Source of the DNA: Cunninghamella blakesleeana
Taxonomy: Eukaryota; Mucoromycota; Mucoromycetes; Mucorales; Cunninghamellaceae
Direction of reading: 5' to 3'
Length of the DNA stretch: 64,000 nt
NCBI GenBank assembly: GCA_017871115.1
Contig: JAFCIZ010000001.1
Coordinates: forward strand, 849,501-913,500
Shown: positions 49,018-63,395 of the stretch, one piece after another
Numbering within the stretch: position 1 is the first letter of the stretch
Layout: each line of letters begins with the position of its first letter
The notes under the pieces: generated by a model
The model's input: the letters and a program-made list of their open reading frames with translations, nothing else
Told to the model about the DNA's origin: nothing
Databases searched by the model: none
Program-made: the position numbers and the translations under genes

Positions 49018-49770
49018 ATGGGTTTAGCTGGTCAAAAAACAGTTCAACGTATTTCTTCTGATCCAAACAATTTAAACTGGAGTAATGACACTTCTAAATT
49101 TGGATTTCGTATGATGGCCAAAATGGGTTGGGCACCTGGAAAAGGTCTTGGGGTAAATGAAGATGGATCACAGCAACATGTTAAAGTTAAGCTTAAGGAC
49201 GATACACTTGGGCTAGGTGCAAAGAAAAATACTACGGAAAATTGGTTGGGGAATACTGACGCTTTTTCAAGATTATTAGCTGATCTTAACTCTCGTCCTA
49301 CCACTCCTAATACTGAAGAAGAAAATGATGACACAGAAAAAATAGAAAAGGGTGCTAATGATGATGATAAGGATAAAAAAGGAAAAAAACGTAAATCAAT
49401 CAGTGATGGTTCAGATGAGGATTCAGACGAAGTAAACGAAAAGAAAAAGAAGAAATCAAAGAAAGATAAAAAAGAAAAAAAGAGCAAAAAGGAAAAGAAA
49501 GATAAAAAAGATAAAAAGGAAAAGAAAGAGAAAAAGAATAAAAAAGAAAAGGAAAAGGTGCCTGTACCTACACCAACTCCATTACGAAATGCGTAAGTGA
49601 CTATATTCATATATAATCAAATATATTTCTATAATGATATAAATACACAAGTTATTAATTTTTATTTTATTTTTAATTTTATTAGTGCTCGTGCTAAGTT
49701 CTTAAAAGCAAAACGAATGGCTGTTCAAAATTCATCAAGTCTTAACGAAATCCTTGGTCTTAAAGCATAA
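49018..49770 (+). CDS. PXR1: G-patch nucleolar protein PXR1/PinX1
   Basis: Two exons (49018-49592, 49686-49770), 219 aa. The N-terminus MGLAGQKTVQRISSDPNNLN is the family start, followed by the G-patch FGFRMMAKMGWAPGKGLGVN and then LGLGAKKNTTENWLG. A long KKE/KDK lysine-rich stretch (about residues 140-185) is nucleolar-type. The C-terminus FLKAKRMAVQNSSSLNEILG is conserved in fungal Pxr1. Family knowledge: it activates the helicase Prp43 in rRNA and snoRNA maturation and, as PinX1, restrains telomerase. An ATG 21 nt upstream in frame exists, but the MGLAGQK start fits the family. Confidence 0.93.
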
Positions 49771-50042
49771 TTGATTCTTTTTTATATTTTATATTTATAT
49801 TTTATACTACTCTAAAATTTCCATTTTCATCTTCATTATAATTACTATTATTTTTATATTTTCATATTCATAGCATTTCATTATATTCATTCACTCTATT
49901 TGTTTTTTGTAATAAAATCATATTTCAAGGGAAAATCTGTTGTAATTTATTAAAAGCCATAAGCATAAACATTAAATCTTGTTGTTTTATTAACCTTTTT
50001 TTATTTTTTATTTTTTTTAAAAAAAAGTAAATAAGTAAATAT

Positions 50043-53000
50043 TTAAAGTTGTAATGTAATAACATTAAGGTTGAAGGTTAATCTTTCATGGATTCTAGCA
50101 ATGATTATATCCGAATTCAATGGCTGTGAGGAGGGATGGCATCTATTGTAATATGTTGAAATGAAGGATTGCTGAGCTGGATCTTTACGAATTAAATTTA
50201 GCTGTTGAAAAAGTTCTTGGGTATTTTGCTCACTCATCCGTCTACAATCTTTTATTTTTTTTTAAAAAATACAATAAAATTTGAAGTTAGTATTATAGTT
50301 TTTTTAATATATTTATAAATAAATTACCTTTTTGAAGTTGAATACTATCTACAAGTAAAACGGCTATGTATTTCGAGTTGCTATCTAACAAAGTAAATAA
50401 TCCCATTAATTTTTTATATGCTTCGTCAAGTCTATCATTCTATATATAAAAAAAATTGTAATAAAATAATATAATAAAATAAAGTATAAATAGATGTAAT
50501 TGATTATATATTTATATTTGTAGTTATTTTTGTATTTACATTCAAGTGTTCCTTGAATTCATGATAAACCCGGAAGAAATAATATGGTTTACTGTCGTCC
50601 AATACTTTTAAATCATTTTTAGTGACAACATCTTGTAATATGCCTTTAATATATAAATAATACAATAAACATTAGTATGTACTATGAAATAAACAGTCTT
50701 CATTTTTTATAGGATTATACAAATATACCTTTTGTTAAGTAGAGTTCAAGTAATTTATTAGCCATTATATCCAGAGAGTCGATATCTTCTGCAAGACCAT
50801 AATTAATAGCAGCATTTACATAATCTTCTTTGGCTTCATAATTCTGGGCAATAATCTATTGATGCATGTATATATCAGATCATTATTTATATATCTAAAA
50901 TTATATTTAAATGCTATTCTATGGTACCTTATATAGCGTTCTTTCTACATGTGAGAGTTTATTTTTTTTACAAAATTCCACCAGAGTTATTAAAAATTCA
51001 ATATTTTTTGAAGGAAACGAAGGTAGATCAAATAACTAAAAAAGTCATATATAAATAAATAAAAAGAAGGAAGGATAATATAAGTGAATTAAATATGGTC
51101 CATTAGATTTTTATTTTTATATTTTTTCGTTGTGTAATTATTAAAGTGTACCTTTTCTATCCATATTTCTTTATTGGGCTTGCAAGCCATTAAATATTCC
51201 ATTGATTCAGTCCACATTTTAAATTTTTCAGCAATCATATTGGAGTATTGCTCCATGACATAATATATTGGTTCAGTAACAGATTCTTCGGTTATTGATA
51301 TATTATTAATATTACTACTATTTTCATTGGTATCGTTCATTATTGTTGGAAGCTGACCAGATAATAAGAGAAGATAACCTAAATGAGTTTGAAACCATAT
51401 ATCATCATCCATCAAATCGATAAACATATCAAAATCGCCCACAAGTAAAGCATAACACATATTAATTATTTGGTCACCATTTTCTTCTTCAGGTTGATAG
51501 TAAAAATTAGCAATCGTCATCAAGTTATTATTATGTAGTGAAGGGTCTACATATAATAGAGTGCCAATGCATTTTTCTAAAAAGGTTCCGGCTTCAGATA
51601 TAGCATCTTGTTCACCTGATAATATTCCCAAAGTAAATAGTAATTCTGAAATAAGTTGATCATCATCTTGGTTGTTTATATTGCTATTATGTAATTCAAC
51701 CCATAAGTTTGTTGCTTTTTGATTCCATGATGCCCATTTCTTATCCCAAATTGTTTTTAGCCCATTGTCATCAACTGTTAATTCCGGTATTGATTTAATT
51801 AATTCAATTATTTTGTTGAGTTCATCAATTAATAAGCATTCTTTTGTGTTAGTGTATTTTGTTAATAGGTGAAGTACAGTATGTTTGTCACCACGTAAAA
51901 GTTTTCTAATTGTTTAATATATTTTAGTATTGAGAGTAAATACATGTATATCATCATCATGCTATATTTCTATTGCATTAATTATTTTATATTTCGCATG
52001 TATTAATACCTTCGAATGTAATCCCAGTCTATTCTATTTTCATTTTCGTTGCTATTATTATTTGATTCATCTAGATATAAAATGATAAAATTAGTACAGA
52101 ATTGGTGATTGATTGTTTTTATTCAATTATTTAACTACTTTCATCCATCAATTTTATTAATATTTACCATTATTATAAAATACATTTATCCAATCACATA
52201 ACCTGCTTAAATTAAGTTGACTAATCGGTCCAGAAAAGTATAATATGTCACAAAAACTCCAAGTACAAAATATTATATTAATTCGTGATATTTCATCCGT
52301 ATCATCCTAATAATATATATATGTCATCATGTTATTTTCCTTTTCTTATTTTTTATTTCATTTGTATTATTATTTCACATACAGATGATAATCCATCGGC
52401 ATATAACTGTATGAGATCCAAATAATCTCTTGAAAATTCACCAATTTCTATATTTCTATTATTTTCAAAATAAAAAAGTGAAAAAAAAATGACATTGATG
52501 AAATTTTATAATGAAATAGTTACGTATATGCATTTTCTAGGATATATTTTTATGATTTACCGTTGATCGCTTGTTATAAAGTCAGAAAGTGGGAATAGTG
52601 TGATTATTTGATTTCTCCATTGCTGTACTCGACTGTAAATATCATAAGATTTTTGGCAAACCTATATTAAGATAGCAATAAATGTATATAAGATCAAGGA
52701 ATCTTGCTAATGTTATTATTGTTATTCATATAATTTTTATGATTGTTATTACTTCTTCGTATGTCTTTGGTGCACGGTTGTTAATATTAACAAGGAGATT
52801 GTCTAATAAATTAGGAAGCTATATAATATTTGTATACATGTTAAACTTCATATATAATATTTAATGAATAAATATATATTTATTTTTAATCTTAAAAACA
52901 TACTTCAAGTTCACATTCATTATCTGATCGATTCACTTTCTAAAAGGTAATAATAATAATAATAATAATAAATATTAGCACAGATCTATTTCTATGGTAA

Positions 53001-53165
53001 TATAGTTGATTTCATTATTTTTTACTGCACCTGATCATCACTTCCAGAACTTGATTTTGAATCCAAATGTTCAAACTCATCACTTGAACCGCCTATTGTA
53101 GATCTCGAATTTCTATCTCTAGAAGGGTTATCAATTCCAGATTTTTCTTTATGTTCTTTAACCAT
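50043..53165 (-). CDS. NUP85: Nucleoporin Nup85 of the Y complex
   Basis: About thirteen exons on the minus strand, roughly 850 aa. It begins MVKEHKEKSGIDNPSRDRN with an acidic, Ser-rich N-terminus. Helical segments agree in order with Nup85: WNQKATNLWVELHN, FLEKCIGTLLYVDPSLHNNN, LLVGDFDMFIDLMDDDIWFQ with HLGYLLLLSGQ, and LFDLPSFPSKNIEFLITLVE. Further on are DYVNAAINYGLAEDIDSLD and YYFFRVYHEFKEHLNNDRLD, which line up with the C-terminal part of animal Nup85. Family knowledge: Nup85 is an ACE1 alpha-solenoid in one arm of the Nup84/Nup107 scaffold complex. Several exons are tiny (for example 36 nt encoding KVNRSDNECELE). The assignment rests on pattern and order, since Nup85 sequences diverge fast. 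It is head to head with the ZCCHC8-like gene, 160 bp apart. Confidence 0.75.
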
Positions 53166-53267
53166 AGAAGATAATAATAATATTTAAAAAATGAAACGCG
53201 GTGGAAGGAAAAAAAAGCGAAAGAAAAAAAAAAAAATGCCTATGACTATTTTTTAAAAATAAAATTC

Positions 53268-53286
53268 AAACCGGAGCTTTAAAAAA
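53268..53286 (-). promoter_or_regulatory. Candidate core promoter element before NUP85
   Basis: Plus strand AAACCGGAGCTTTAAAAAA; read towards NUP85 it is TTTTTTAAAGCTCCGGTTT, 105 bp before that ATG. It lies inside the 160-bp spacer shared with the plus-strand gene. Confidence 0.4.
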
Positions 53287-53325
53287 CGAATAATTATTTT
53301 TTTTTTGGCGATTCTTAATTTTTCT

Positions 53326-55193
53326 ATGCCTCTTTCTCCTTCAGAAAAATTAAGAAAAGAAGTAATAGATATCATTTACGAATTTCTATCTAGTGCTTCT
53401 AAAAAAAATGATATATTTACCTCACAGCTACTAAATAATGCAAATGGTTTCGTCAATCTTAATTTATTATTAGGCATTGTGCCTTTACTTCATAATTATC
53501 CTCTACAATATCTTCAACATTGTATTACATTTCAAGACTTTTTATCTGAACGACTATTAGAATTAAATTCTGATAAAACTTCTGTTCGAATAATACCTAA
53601 ACTTACCAAAGGAGATAAACCGGAAACAGATATATTTGGATCTATAGATATTATTTCTTTGCCCACAAATCAAAAAAATGATTCAAATACAGCTATTAAT
53701 GATACTTCAACGACAACTAATACTACTATTAATACTAGTAGTCAAAAGCAAAAAGGAAGATATTTTAGACCGTACCGATATTCAGGATTTAAATATAATA
53801 ACGATATAGATATCGAAAATGATGATAATGGTGATGCTAATTCTCTTCCACTACTCTCTAATGATAGTATAACTTCCTTATCACCTGTCATTTTTGAAAA
53901 TGGGAAATTTTATCAAGATACTATTGTTAGAACAACAGCAACTCAAGAAAGTATACCTATTTACCAGTCTTTACTAGATATACCTCCTCTTGGTGGTGAA
54001 ATTTGCGATCGTATGTCGATGAAGTAAGATAGGATTATTAACAATATTAATAAAAAAAATAAAAAATATGAATTGCTGATGTATTCGAATTTATTTTATT
54101 TTATTTACATTTATATATAAATTAACTTCGTTTCGAATAGTAATGAAAAAACATGCTGGAACTGTGATCAAACAGGGCATGCTATTTCTCAGTGCCAAGA
54201 ACCTTTAGATAAAAAAAGAATAGAAAAAAATCGATCCATTTTTTTACAAAGTCAATCTAACTCAACTTCAGAGCGCTATTATACATATATTGCTAGACAG
54301 GAAATTATGAAAGGCTTGGAGCCTGGAAGAATATCTAATTCTCTACGTGAAAGTTTGGGTATATCAGAGTATGATGAACCACCTTATTTTTTTAATATGC
54401 GACGTTTTGGGTATCCACCTGGTTATTTTGGTACTTCACAAGATTTTGGTAATAATAATAATTGAAAATAAAACTAAATATATTATGTCTTATACTTGTA
54501 CATAGAAAACTTTATTATTATTATTACTAAATGAATTTATAAATAATAAAAATAGATCGTGTCATAAAAATAATTAAAGGGGATCAATTCGATGACAAAA
54601 TATCAGATTTGAAAATATATTCACCAGAATCTTTAGAACATAATCAAAACGAAGGTGGGATTAATGAAAAAAAAGAAACCATACCAAATGGAAAATTCGA
54701 AATGGTAACATATCCTGGTTTAAGCTTATCATCAACAAGCTACCCTTACAATCAATATTACTCACCATATTACCACCATGATCATCATGATTATCATCAT
54801 CAACATCATCAACATCATCAACATCATCAACATCAGCAGCAACAACAGCAACAACAGCAACAACAGAGTTACTACAATTATCATCAGCAACAGCAACAAG
54901 AATACTATGATTATCATCAGCAACAGCAACAGCAAAACTATTACTATGATTATCATACGGATCAATGGACTTATAATAATAATTATCATGCCAGTACATT
55001 TGAAGTACCACCTCCACCTCCACCTCCCCCTTTGGAGCCACATTTATCATTAGATGATGACGTTCTACCACCACCGCCTCCACCACCTTTGGATGAATTT
55101 AATGAGGAGGACCCAGCACCGCCACCGCCTCCATTACCTTCAGACGCATTTAATAACGACTCACCACCACCACCACCACCACCCTTAGAATAG
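53326..55193 (+). CDS. ZCCHC8-like protein: zinc knuckle and PSP domain, possible La-type N-terminus
   Basis: Three exons (53326-54023, 54141-54448, 54556-55193), about 547 aa. The CCHC zinc knuckle is CWNCDQTGHAISQC, followed by a PSP domain: PGRISNSLRESLGISEYDEP with YFFNMRRFGYPPGYF. This pairing is the ZCCHC8 core, which holds the exosome-targeting NEXT-type complex with an Mtr4 helicase. Residues 5-90 (LRKEVIDIIYEFLSS, FTSQLLNNANGFVNLNLLLG, LLELNSDKTSVRII) resemble a La motif in pattern, which is not usual for ZCCHC8; this is my inference. The C-terminus is a DHHDYHHQHHQH stretch, poly-Q and P-runs. Exon 2 could also end at a TGA 13 codons after the conserved YFG, but using the GGTAATAA donor joins in frame to DRVIKIIKGDQFDDK. 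Confidence 0.8.
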
Positions 55194-55921
55194 TGTTTTA
55201 TTTGTTTTTTATTTTTTGACCATAATGTTATATTTGTTTGTATTTTTAATAATGGATATAGATATTGACGTATGCAGAAAATCAATTGGTGGATTATCGT
55301 CATAAATATCGAGATCATTTATGTATATTTACATATATTTATTTATATACAGGTAGAATATATATTAATGAAAAAGGGACTAGAGTGATAATAAAAATAA
55401 AAAATGAAGAATGGTAAAAAAATAGTTGCCCATAGTAATTTATATCACTAAATATACTTGTTTTACAAAATAATAAAATGTCAATTTATAACAATAGCAT
55501 ATCCATGTATAATAAAAATAAAAAATAGATCTACATGTATAAAAGATGTTACTAAAATAATGGCTAGTGGTGAATGATGTTTTTTTTGCTCCTAGTTCCA
55601 ACTTTTATTTTCTTAATCATGGTGTTAAGCATAATCAAAAAGGTAAAAAAAATATAAAAACCTATGTCAAGTAAATAAAAAGAACCAATGTATAAATCTG
55701 ATCAGAAATTACTATCGCCGGCTCTCTTATTGATATTAAACCTTTAGAGTAGTTTTTACTTTATTTTTGGTCATTTTGACATTTTTTCATTTGTTTTTTA
55801 TAATGATTAATAGTGAATATAAAATATTATAATGTATACAAAAAATCAATAAGTGGATTTTTATTTAATTATTGTGCAATGTTGGTAATATGTATATTTA
55901 TTTTTTTTCACTAATATAAAT
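55194..55921. other. Convergent spacer between the ZCCHC8-like gene and ATP16
   Basis: No gene. A/T-rich with several AATAAA signals (for example near 55380 and 55470). Nothing else noticed. Confidence 0.5.
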
Positions 55922-56842
55922 CTACTTGGATAAAGCGTGTTGGAGAGCTTCATATAATTCTACTTCAATTTTAGCGGAAGCCTTTTCAACTTCAGATCCA
56001 GTACCGTTAGCAATACGTTGGGCTTCAGCAAGAGCAGATTGAACACGTTCAAGAGAGAAATCTTCGATAGGGGAGGCTTCAACAGCATTAATATTAAGAG
56101 TGTTATCGGGGTTAACAGTGGCGAAACCTCCAGATACTAAATAAAATAAATAAAATTAAATTAAAGGTTAATCCAGTTTTTACTCCATTATTTTTTTCAA
56201 CCTAATTATATTTATTCCCTTGATATTTTTTCACTTAAATAGCTGTATCCAATAAAATCATTTATATCAATCATTATATAAATATATAAATATATATTAC
56301 CAAAGAATTTCTTGGTTACATCACCAGATTCAATAACTTCAACAACACCAGGGTTCAATTGTTCAATAGTAGAAACGTGGTTAGCGAGAATACCCATATC
56401 ACCAGAAGTAGCAGCTAAATTGACTTGTTGAACATCTTGAGCGTTGTAGATAGCCTAGTGTTATTATATTAAAAGAAATAATATATAAAATAGCTTTTAT
56501 TTAATATACTACTATATATAAACCATATTACAAGAAAAATGCTATTGCTATTGCTATTATTATTGTTATTGCTTTTTTTTTTACTTTGTGAGGTAAAACA
56601 AAGGTTAAACGAAGCTTATCAGAGGGAGCGGCAGCTTCAGTAGCATAGAAACGAGCTATATAATATCATATCGTTCAAATAAGTGATGTAGAAATGTGTA
56701 TGTAAATACATATATATTAGTACAAGTATAAAACGTCTTCCATTATTCTATGTATTAATTGTCACAATTGATTAATTTATTGTATTTTACCCAAACGGGC
56801 GGGCTTAGCAATAGCACGAGCGGATCTGACGAGAGCGTTCAT
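55922..56842 (-). CDS. ATP16: Mitochondrial F1 ATP synthase subunit delta
   Basis: Four exons on the minus strand, about 165 aa. The N-terminus MNALVRSARAIAKPARLARF is a matrix-targeting presequence, cut near the FYATEA motif. The mature part matches the bacterial epsilon/mitochondrial delta family: DKLRLTFVLPHKAIYNAQDV, GDMGILANHVSTIEQLNPGV, FFVSGGFATVNPDNTLNINA, then a C-terminal helical pair ending EVELYEALQHALSK. It sits in the central stalk of F1. It is head to head with ATP2, which encodes another subunit of the same complex. Confidence 0.96.
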
Positions 56843-57394
56843 GATTGAATGATTTATTGTGAAAGAAAAGCAAACAGAAAAAAAAAAGTTGTTGTGTTTT
56901 TTTTTACTGGCTGGGATTGTTTTTTTAGCTGGCTCGCGAAAAAAAATATATATATAATAGGGTAGTAGCTCAAAATATTATTATTTTTATCCTGCCGCAA
57001 TAAAACAAGTCACTGCAATAAAACATGTTTAATTTATACGTATATATATATGATATCTATATTTTATAAAAATATACTATATTTTCTATTTTTACATTAA
57101 CGAAATAATAGATATTGACTTAAAAAAATAAACAAGTAATTATTATTTAATAGTAGGGCAAAAAAAAGTTGAATAATAAATAATGATAAAATAATTTTTT
57201 AAGTAAAGGGTGATCAGAGTAGAGGTTATGAAGTCTATATATACTAGTTATTTTCGCATCAACCCTGGCTCAAGAAAATTTTGAATTCCGCTCTCAGTTA
57301 ATTTTTTTGTAGGGTTGAATAAACAAAAATTTTTTTTTCCCTTTCTTTTTTTTTTTTCTCTCTTTTCCCCTTTACTTCATATTCCCTTCTCGAC
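56843..57394. promoter_or_regulatory. Shared ATP16-ATP2 divergent promoter
   Basis: 552 bp separate the two start codons. AAAATTTTGAATTCCGC (57275-57291) is the recurring element in ATP2 sense, 104 bp before its ATG. TTCGCGAGCC in minus sense at about 56932 (90 bp before the ATP16 ATG) is a weak counterpart. No CCAAT box was seen by eye. A pyrimidine-rich leader runs from 57330 to 57393. Confidence 0.45.
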
Positions 57395-59484
<2,090 letters not shown>

Positions 59485-59821
59485 ATATAAGTTTTGTGTT
59501 TTTATTTAATTTAAATTCTTTTTTTTATACTCCTTGATTTTTTCTTTTCTTTTTTATCACATTACCATTTTTCCTGTCTCAAACAAAAATACAATATTTA
59601 TTCATCCATTAAAAAAAATATATTGTTGATGTTCCTCATTTAAATTTTGAATAAAAAAATTGTCATTTTCCTTACTTTTTTTTTATAAAACTTTTAATTA
59701 AACAAAAAAGTATTAATTAATATTTTAATTTATTACTTATATACAACACAAAATAAGAATAGAATGAAATCAAAAAACAGCAGTAACATCACTAAAATAA
59801 AGATATATAATAAATATATAT
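59485..59821. other. Convergent spacer ATP2-RIB4
   Basis: No gene. T-rich ATP2 3' UTR and A/T-rich RIB4 3' region. Confidence 0.5.
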
Positions 59822-60702
59822 TTAAAGTACACGGTGTTTACGTAAACTTTGTTCTACAGCACCAGCAGCCCATTCTTCAGCATGATGGAATCCTTCTTCG
59901 GTACTGGCACGAGCAATAGCTTGTTCGTCATTATAACAAGTTAAAACACCAAACATGACAGGAACACCGGTGTCTAATTGTACACGCATGATACCATGAG
60001 TGACAGCATCACAAATATATTCAAAATGGGCAGTTCCACCTTTAATAACAATACCAATACAAATCACTGCATCGAAAGGTCCAGTCTTTTTAGTAGTTGA
60101 TTTTTTAGGTGAAGGTGATCCTAATAAATCAGTAGTTGTTTCAGCACCTTGTGTTCTTGAAAGATCTATTAATTGTTTGGCAGCCATGGGTAATTCATAT
60201 GAACCTGATACAGTATCCTATCCATTTTTTATAAAAGAAAAAATAATAAAAAAAGGAAAAATAAGTAAGAGTATACCATAACCAATTATTATTTTTATAC
60301 TGAATTATTTTTAAATTCTATTTTTATTCTCATATCCTTTTATTAATTTCTATTCACACATATATAACACACACGCACACGCACACGTACAAACACGCAC
60401 AATATATATTTATACAATTGATATGATTGAGGTATTATTATTATTATTATTATTCCCTTTTTTTATTCCCTTTCTCTCTTCTTTCTATTATTATTATCAT
60501 AATAGTATGTTAAAATACTTACAGATACAATGTTTTCAGGTAACACGCCATATTTTTTAGTTAAAGTTTCATAAACACAGTTATAAAGTTTTTCAACAAG
60601 AGCATAATTCCAACGGGTGCGAACAATAGCTATTCTAAGACCAGAACCATCTAATTCTGCTTGAGGAGCAGATACACCCTTTTCAAATGTTTTTTCAGCC
60701 AT
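59822..60702 (-). CDS. RIB4: 6,7-dimethyl-8-ribityllumazine synthase
   Basis: Two exons on the minus strand, about 192 aa. It joins 5-amino-6-ribitylaminouracil with dihydroxybutanone phosphate in riboflavin synthesis. Conserved pieces: [20 protein letters not shown], the GSYELP substrate loop, [20 protein letters not shown] with the catalytic-loop residues, and [20 protein letters not shown] with [16 protein letters not shown]. As in other fungi, an insertion precedes GPFDAV ([16 protein letters not shown]). The single intron splits the gene after NIVS, directly before [10 protein letters not shown]. The C-terminus is RKHRVL. Confidence 0.97.
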
Positions 60703-60806
60703 AATAAGATGTTATTTAATAATAATAAAAAATAATTATATAAAAAAAAGAAAAGAAAAAAAAGAAAAACAAATTGACACACCCATTTAAAAAATTAAAG
60801 ATTTAA

Positions 60807-60827
60807 TTTAAACCCCGTTTTTGAAAA
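60807..60827 (-). promoter_or_regulatory. Candidate core promoter element before RIB4
   Basis: Plus strand TTTAAACCCCGTTTTTGAAA; read towards RIB4 it is TTTCAAAAACGGGGTTTAAA, with the C/G core about 110 bp before the ATG. It is a looser copy of the recurring motif. Confidence 0.3.
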
Positions 60828-60923
60828 TTAAAAAATTTATAATTTTTTAGTAAAAAAGAAAATACTTTTTTAGTAAAAATTATTGATAATATTAATTTAA
60901 AAATTAAAAAAGATTCAAAAAAA

Positions 60924-61457
60924 ATGATAGATTTTGAAAATATAATATGTTCTCGAGGTGCTCCTATTAAAAATAGTGGAGATAAATACTATATGTCACT
61001 TTTTGAGGATTCTGGTAGTATATGTGTTAGTGTTTATAACGATAACTTGGCTGGAATTGGCCATGGGGATTGTGAAGAACGTGGTGATGTTTTTACTTTG
61101 GAGGAAATTGATAATGTATGGTATATGATGTTTTATGACGAGTATATGATATATGATCCTGAAGATAATTCTATCAATTTTAGTAAAAGTATACCTACTA
61201 AGAATCAAAGATTGGAATTTCATCAAGATGAAAATCATAAAAGTATTATGACAATCAGTAAATGGAAGCAGCCAAACGAATATTTTGTTATTAATTGGAT
61301 TAGGCGTTCAAATGGTTGGATCCACATTGATAAAAATGGTGATCCCATGAGATTTCAATTGGTTAAATATAATAGCACTAAGACACAAAAAAGGAAAGCA
61401 GCTTCAAACATTGTGCCTAGAAATAAGTTACTTACAAAATTCCCTAGAAAGCAATAA
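60924..61457 (+). CDS. Intronless orphan protein, 177 aa
   Basis: A single uninterrupted frame in a region where nearly every gene has introns. It starts MIDFENIICSRGAPIKNSGD. The body alternates short hydrophobic and polar stretches with many Tyr, Trp and Gly (YYMSLFEDSGSICVSVYNDN, NVWYMMFYDEYMIYD, YFVINWIRRSNGWIHID), which suggests an all-beta fold, perhaps trefoil-like. The C-terminus is basic (KTQKRKAASN, KFPRKQ) and may be a nuclear signal. No signal peptide or membrane helix. I do not recognise the family. It is divergent from RIB4, with 221 bp between starts. Confidence 0.6.
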   Translation: MIDFENIICSRGAPIKNSGDKYYMSLFEDSGSICVSVYNDNLAGIGHGDCEERGDVFTLEEIDNVWYMMFYDEYMIYDPEDNSINFSKSIPTKNQRLEFHQDENHKSIMTISKWKQPNEYFVINWIRRSNGWIHIDKNGDPMRFQLVKYNSTKTQKRKAASNIVPRNKLLTKFPRKQ

Positions 61458-61861
61458 TGACTAGATCATTTAGTCTAAATAAGTATCATTTCATAGTAAA
61501 AAATTGATTAAATTACTTCATAAAGAATATAGAAAATTATGAATAGTTTTTATTATTGGATTTATCAGCATATTATAAGATTATAAACGAAATAAATTGG
61601 TGTGAAAAGTAAACAATTAATAATATGAAGATGGCAAATTTGGTATTGAAAATAAAATATAGAACTTTGTAAAAAAAATTATAAAGAATTAAATATAATT
61701 TAGTTACTATCGTTAATATCATTTTATATTTTTTACGAATGAAAAATAATTACGAATCTTAATACAAAAAAAATATACTTTTTTAATAATTATAAATATA
61801 TATATATATATATATATTTATTAATAACAATTAGAATAGTAATTATAATAAAAAAATGAAA
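61458..61861. other. Convergent spacer
   Basis: No gene. A/T-rich with a (TA)n run at about 61795-61815. Confidence 0.5.
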
Positions 61862-63030
61862 TTATAGTGAAGGTTTTTTTACTTGACTATTACGAATTGG
61901 TATTTTACTATTTAATTTTGGGGAACTTTTCATTTTTTTCATTTTATTTTTGTCATTAGGTTTATGACTATTTGGATCCTTATTATTTAATTCAAAAATG
62001 GTTGACTTTGGTCTTCGTGGTATCATTGATGGATTGTTGTGATTATTTTCTGTTAATTGAATTATTTTTTTATCAACTATTTTTTTTTTTATGCTGGAAT
62101 TATTTTTAAGAGTTATATTATTATTATTATTATTCACTACGTTATGGCCAGGATTAATTTTATTATTATTATTGTTATTATTTTTTTGAGGAATTTCTAT
62201 CATCCCAATTTCATAGTTGACTGAGCTTGAATAGAGTTTTGGTTGTAAATGAGATGAACCCTCTATGATGATTGACTGTTCAGATTGAATAATAGGTGTT
62301 AGTGGTTCTTTTACTTTTTCTTCTTCTTCTAATAATGATGAAGTTGAAGATGATGACGAATTTACTGTCTTAGTTTTGAGTGTATTATCATTTTTTTGAT
62401 CTATACATAAAATAGTAAAACGAGGATATCGCCTCTTAAAAGAAGGACGACTAATTCTTAAATTTGGTACCAAGTTTCTTTCTATCATAATAGTTTTGCC
62501 AAGTTTTATATCATCAGTTTCAAAATAATCTTGTTCTAAAACACTTCCATCCTTTGAATGGCATGTTATGGTGTCACCATATGAAGAAGATGATAAAGAA
62601 ATACTTGATCTATTTATTAATAATAAACAATAAAAAACCCAAATACATCATTAATTTTTAAGATAAAAAATGAGCAAAACATATTACTATTATTATTATA
62701 ATTTTACCTTCGATTAGGTTTACATTGGACCAAAGATGAAGCAGTGATATTAGTTGTATCAAGTAAAGTTCCTTGAATATGATCGCTATTTAAACGTGTA
62801 GCTGGTAGCCAGCCTTCTCTAGATATACGATTTTGATCCTTTGTATAAGTAGTATTAATAATGGTATCATTATTATTTTTTTCATATTCATAATCGATTA
62901 ACTGAGGCAAGACAATGGTACTGAAGTCATCTGGCAATTTAATTTCTAATAAATCTTTTTTTTGTAATATTTTATCTTGACATATTGTTTCATGTACTTT
63001 TTTTTTATCCTTTTTTTTAAAGAAAAACAT
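61862..63030 (-). CDS. Unrecognised low-complexity protein, 356 aa
   Basis: Two exons on the minus strand (63030-62708, 62609-61862). It starts MFFFKKKDKKKVHETICQDK, a very basic N-terminus. The first third looks folded (LEIKLPDDFSTIVLPQLIDY, ISREGWLPATRLNSDHIQG); EGWLPATRL recalls the end of an SH3-type fold, but the match is too short to name. The middle has KDGSVLEQDYFETDDIKLGK and RRYPRFTILCID. The C-terminal half is Ser-, Asn- and Lys-rich with poly-N and basic ends (PRRPKSTIFEL, KKMKSSPKLNSK). The splice join keeps frame and the folded patches support a real gene. Function unknown. Confidence 0.6.
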
Positions 63031-63395
63031 ATTAAAAATAAAATAAGTAAAACAAATAAAATAAAGTATAACAAAGAGAAAAGGGTAGAGGAAATAAAAA
63101 AAAACAAGTACATTTGATTCTTTTTAACCTTTTTATTTATACTAAAGGGAGTAGGATATGTTTTAGGGATTAAGGGGGACTTACAGATAGAAACATGTTT
63201 TGCAGTTATTGTGCATCTTTAAAATTTTTTTATATATGTTGACTTTTTTTTATTAATATTAATGCCCAATAATAAATAAATAAATAAATAAATTAAGAAA
63301 AATAAATCATACTAATAATAATGATAATAAAATGATAATAATAATGATGATAATAATGATAATAATAATAATAAAATAAGCAAGGCTAATCTATT
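63031..63395. other. Spacer between the 356-aa gene and the chitinase
   Basis: No gene. A/T-rich with (AAT)/(GAT)n-like trinucleotide runs at 63310-63378. Confidence 0.5.

Noticed and set aside
49044..49610. 188-codon minus-strand frame over PXR1
   Set aside because: Its Phe/Ser-rich product is the antisense of AAA/AAG-rich PXR1 codons.
53326..54470. Ending the ZCCHC8-like protein at the TGA near 54463
   Set aside because: A good donor (GGTAATAA) lies just before it, and the downstream frame continues in phase with a coding-like DRVIKIIKGDQFDDK.
54661..55318. Several frames on both strands over the His/Gln/Pro-rich end of the ZCCHC8-like gene
   Set aside because: All derive from the CAT/CAA/CCA trinucleotide repeats of the real coding frame.
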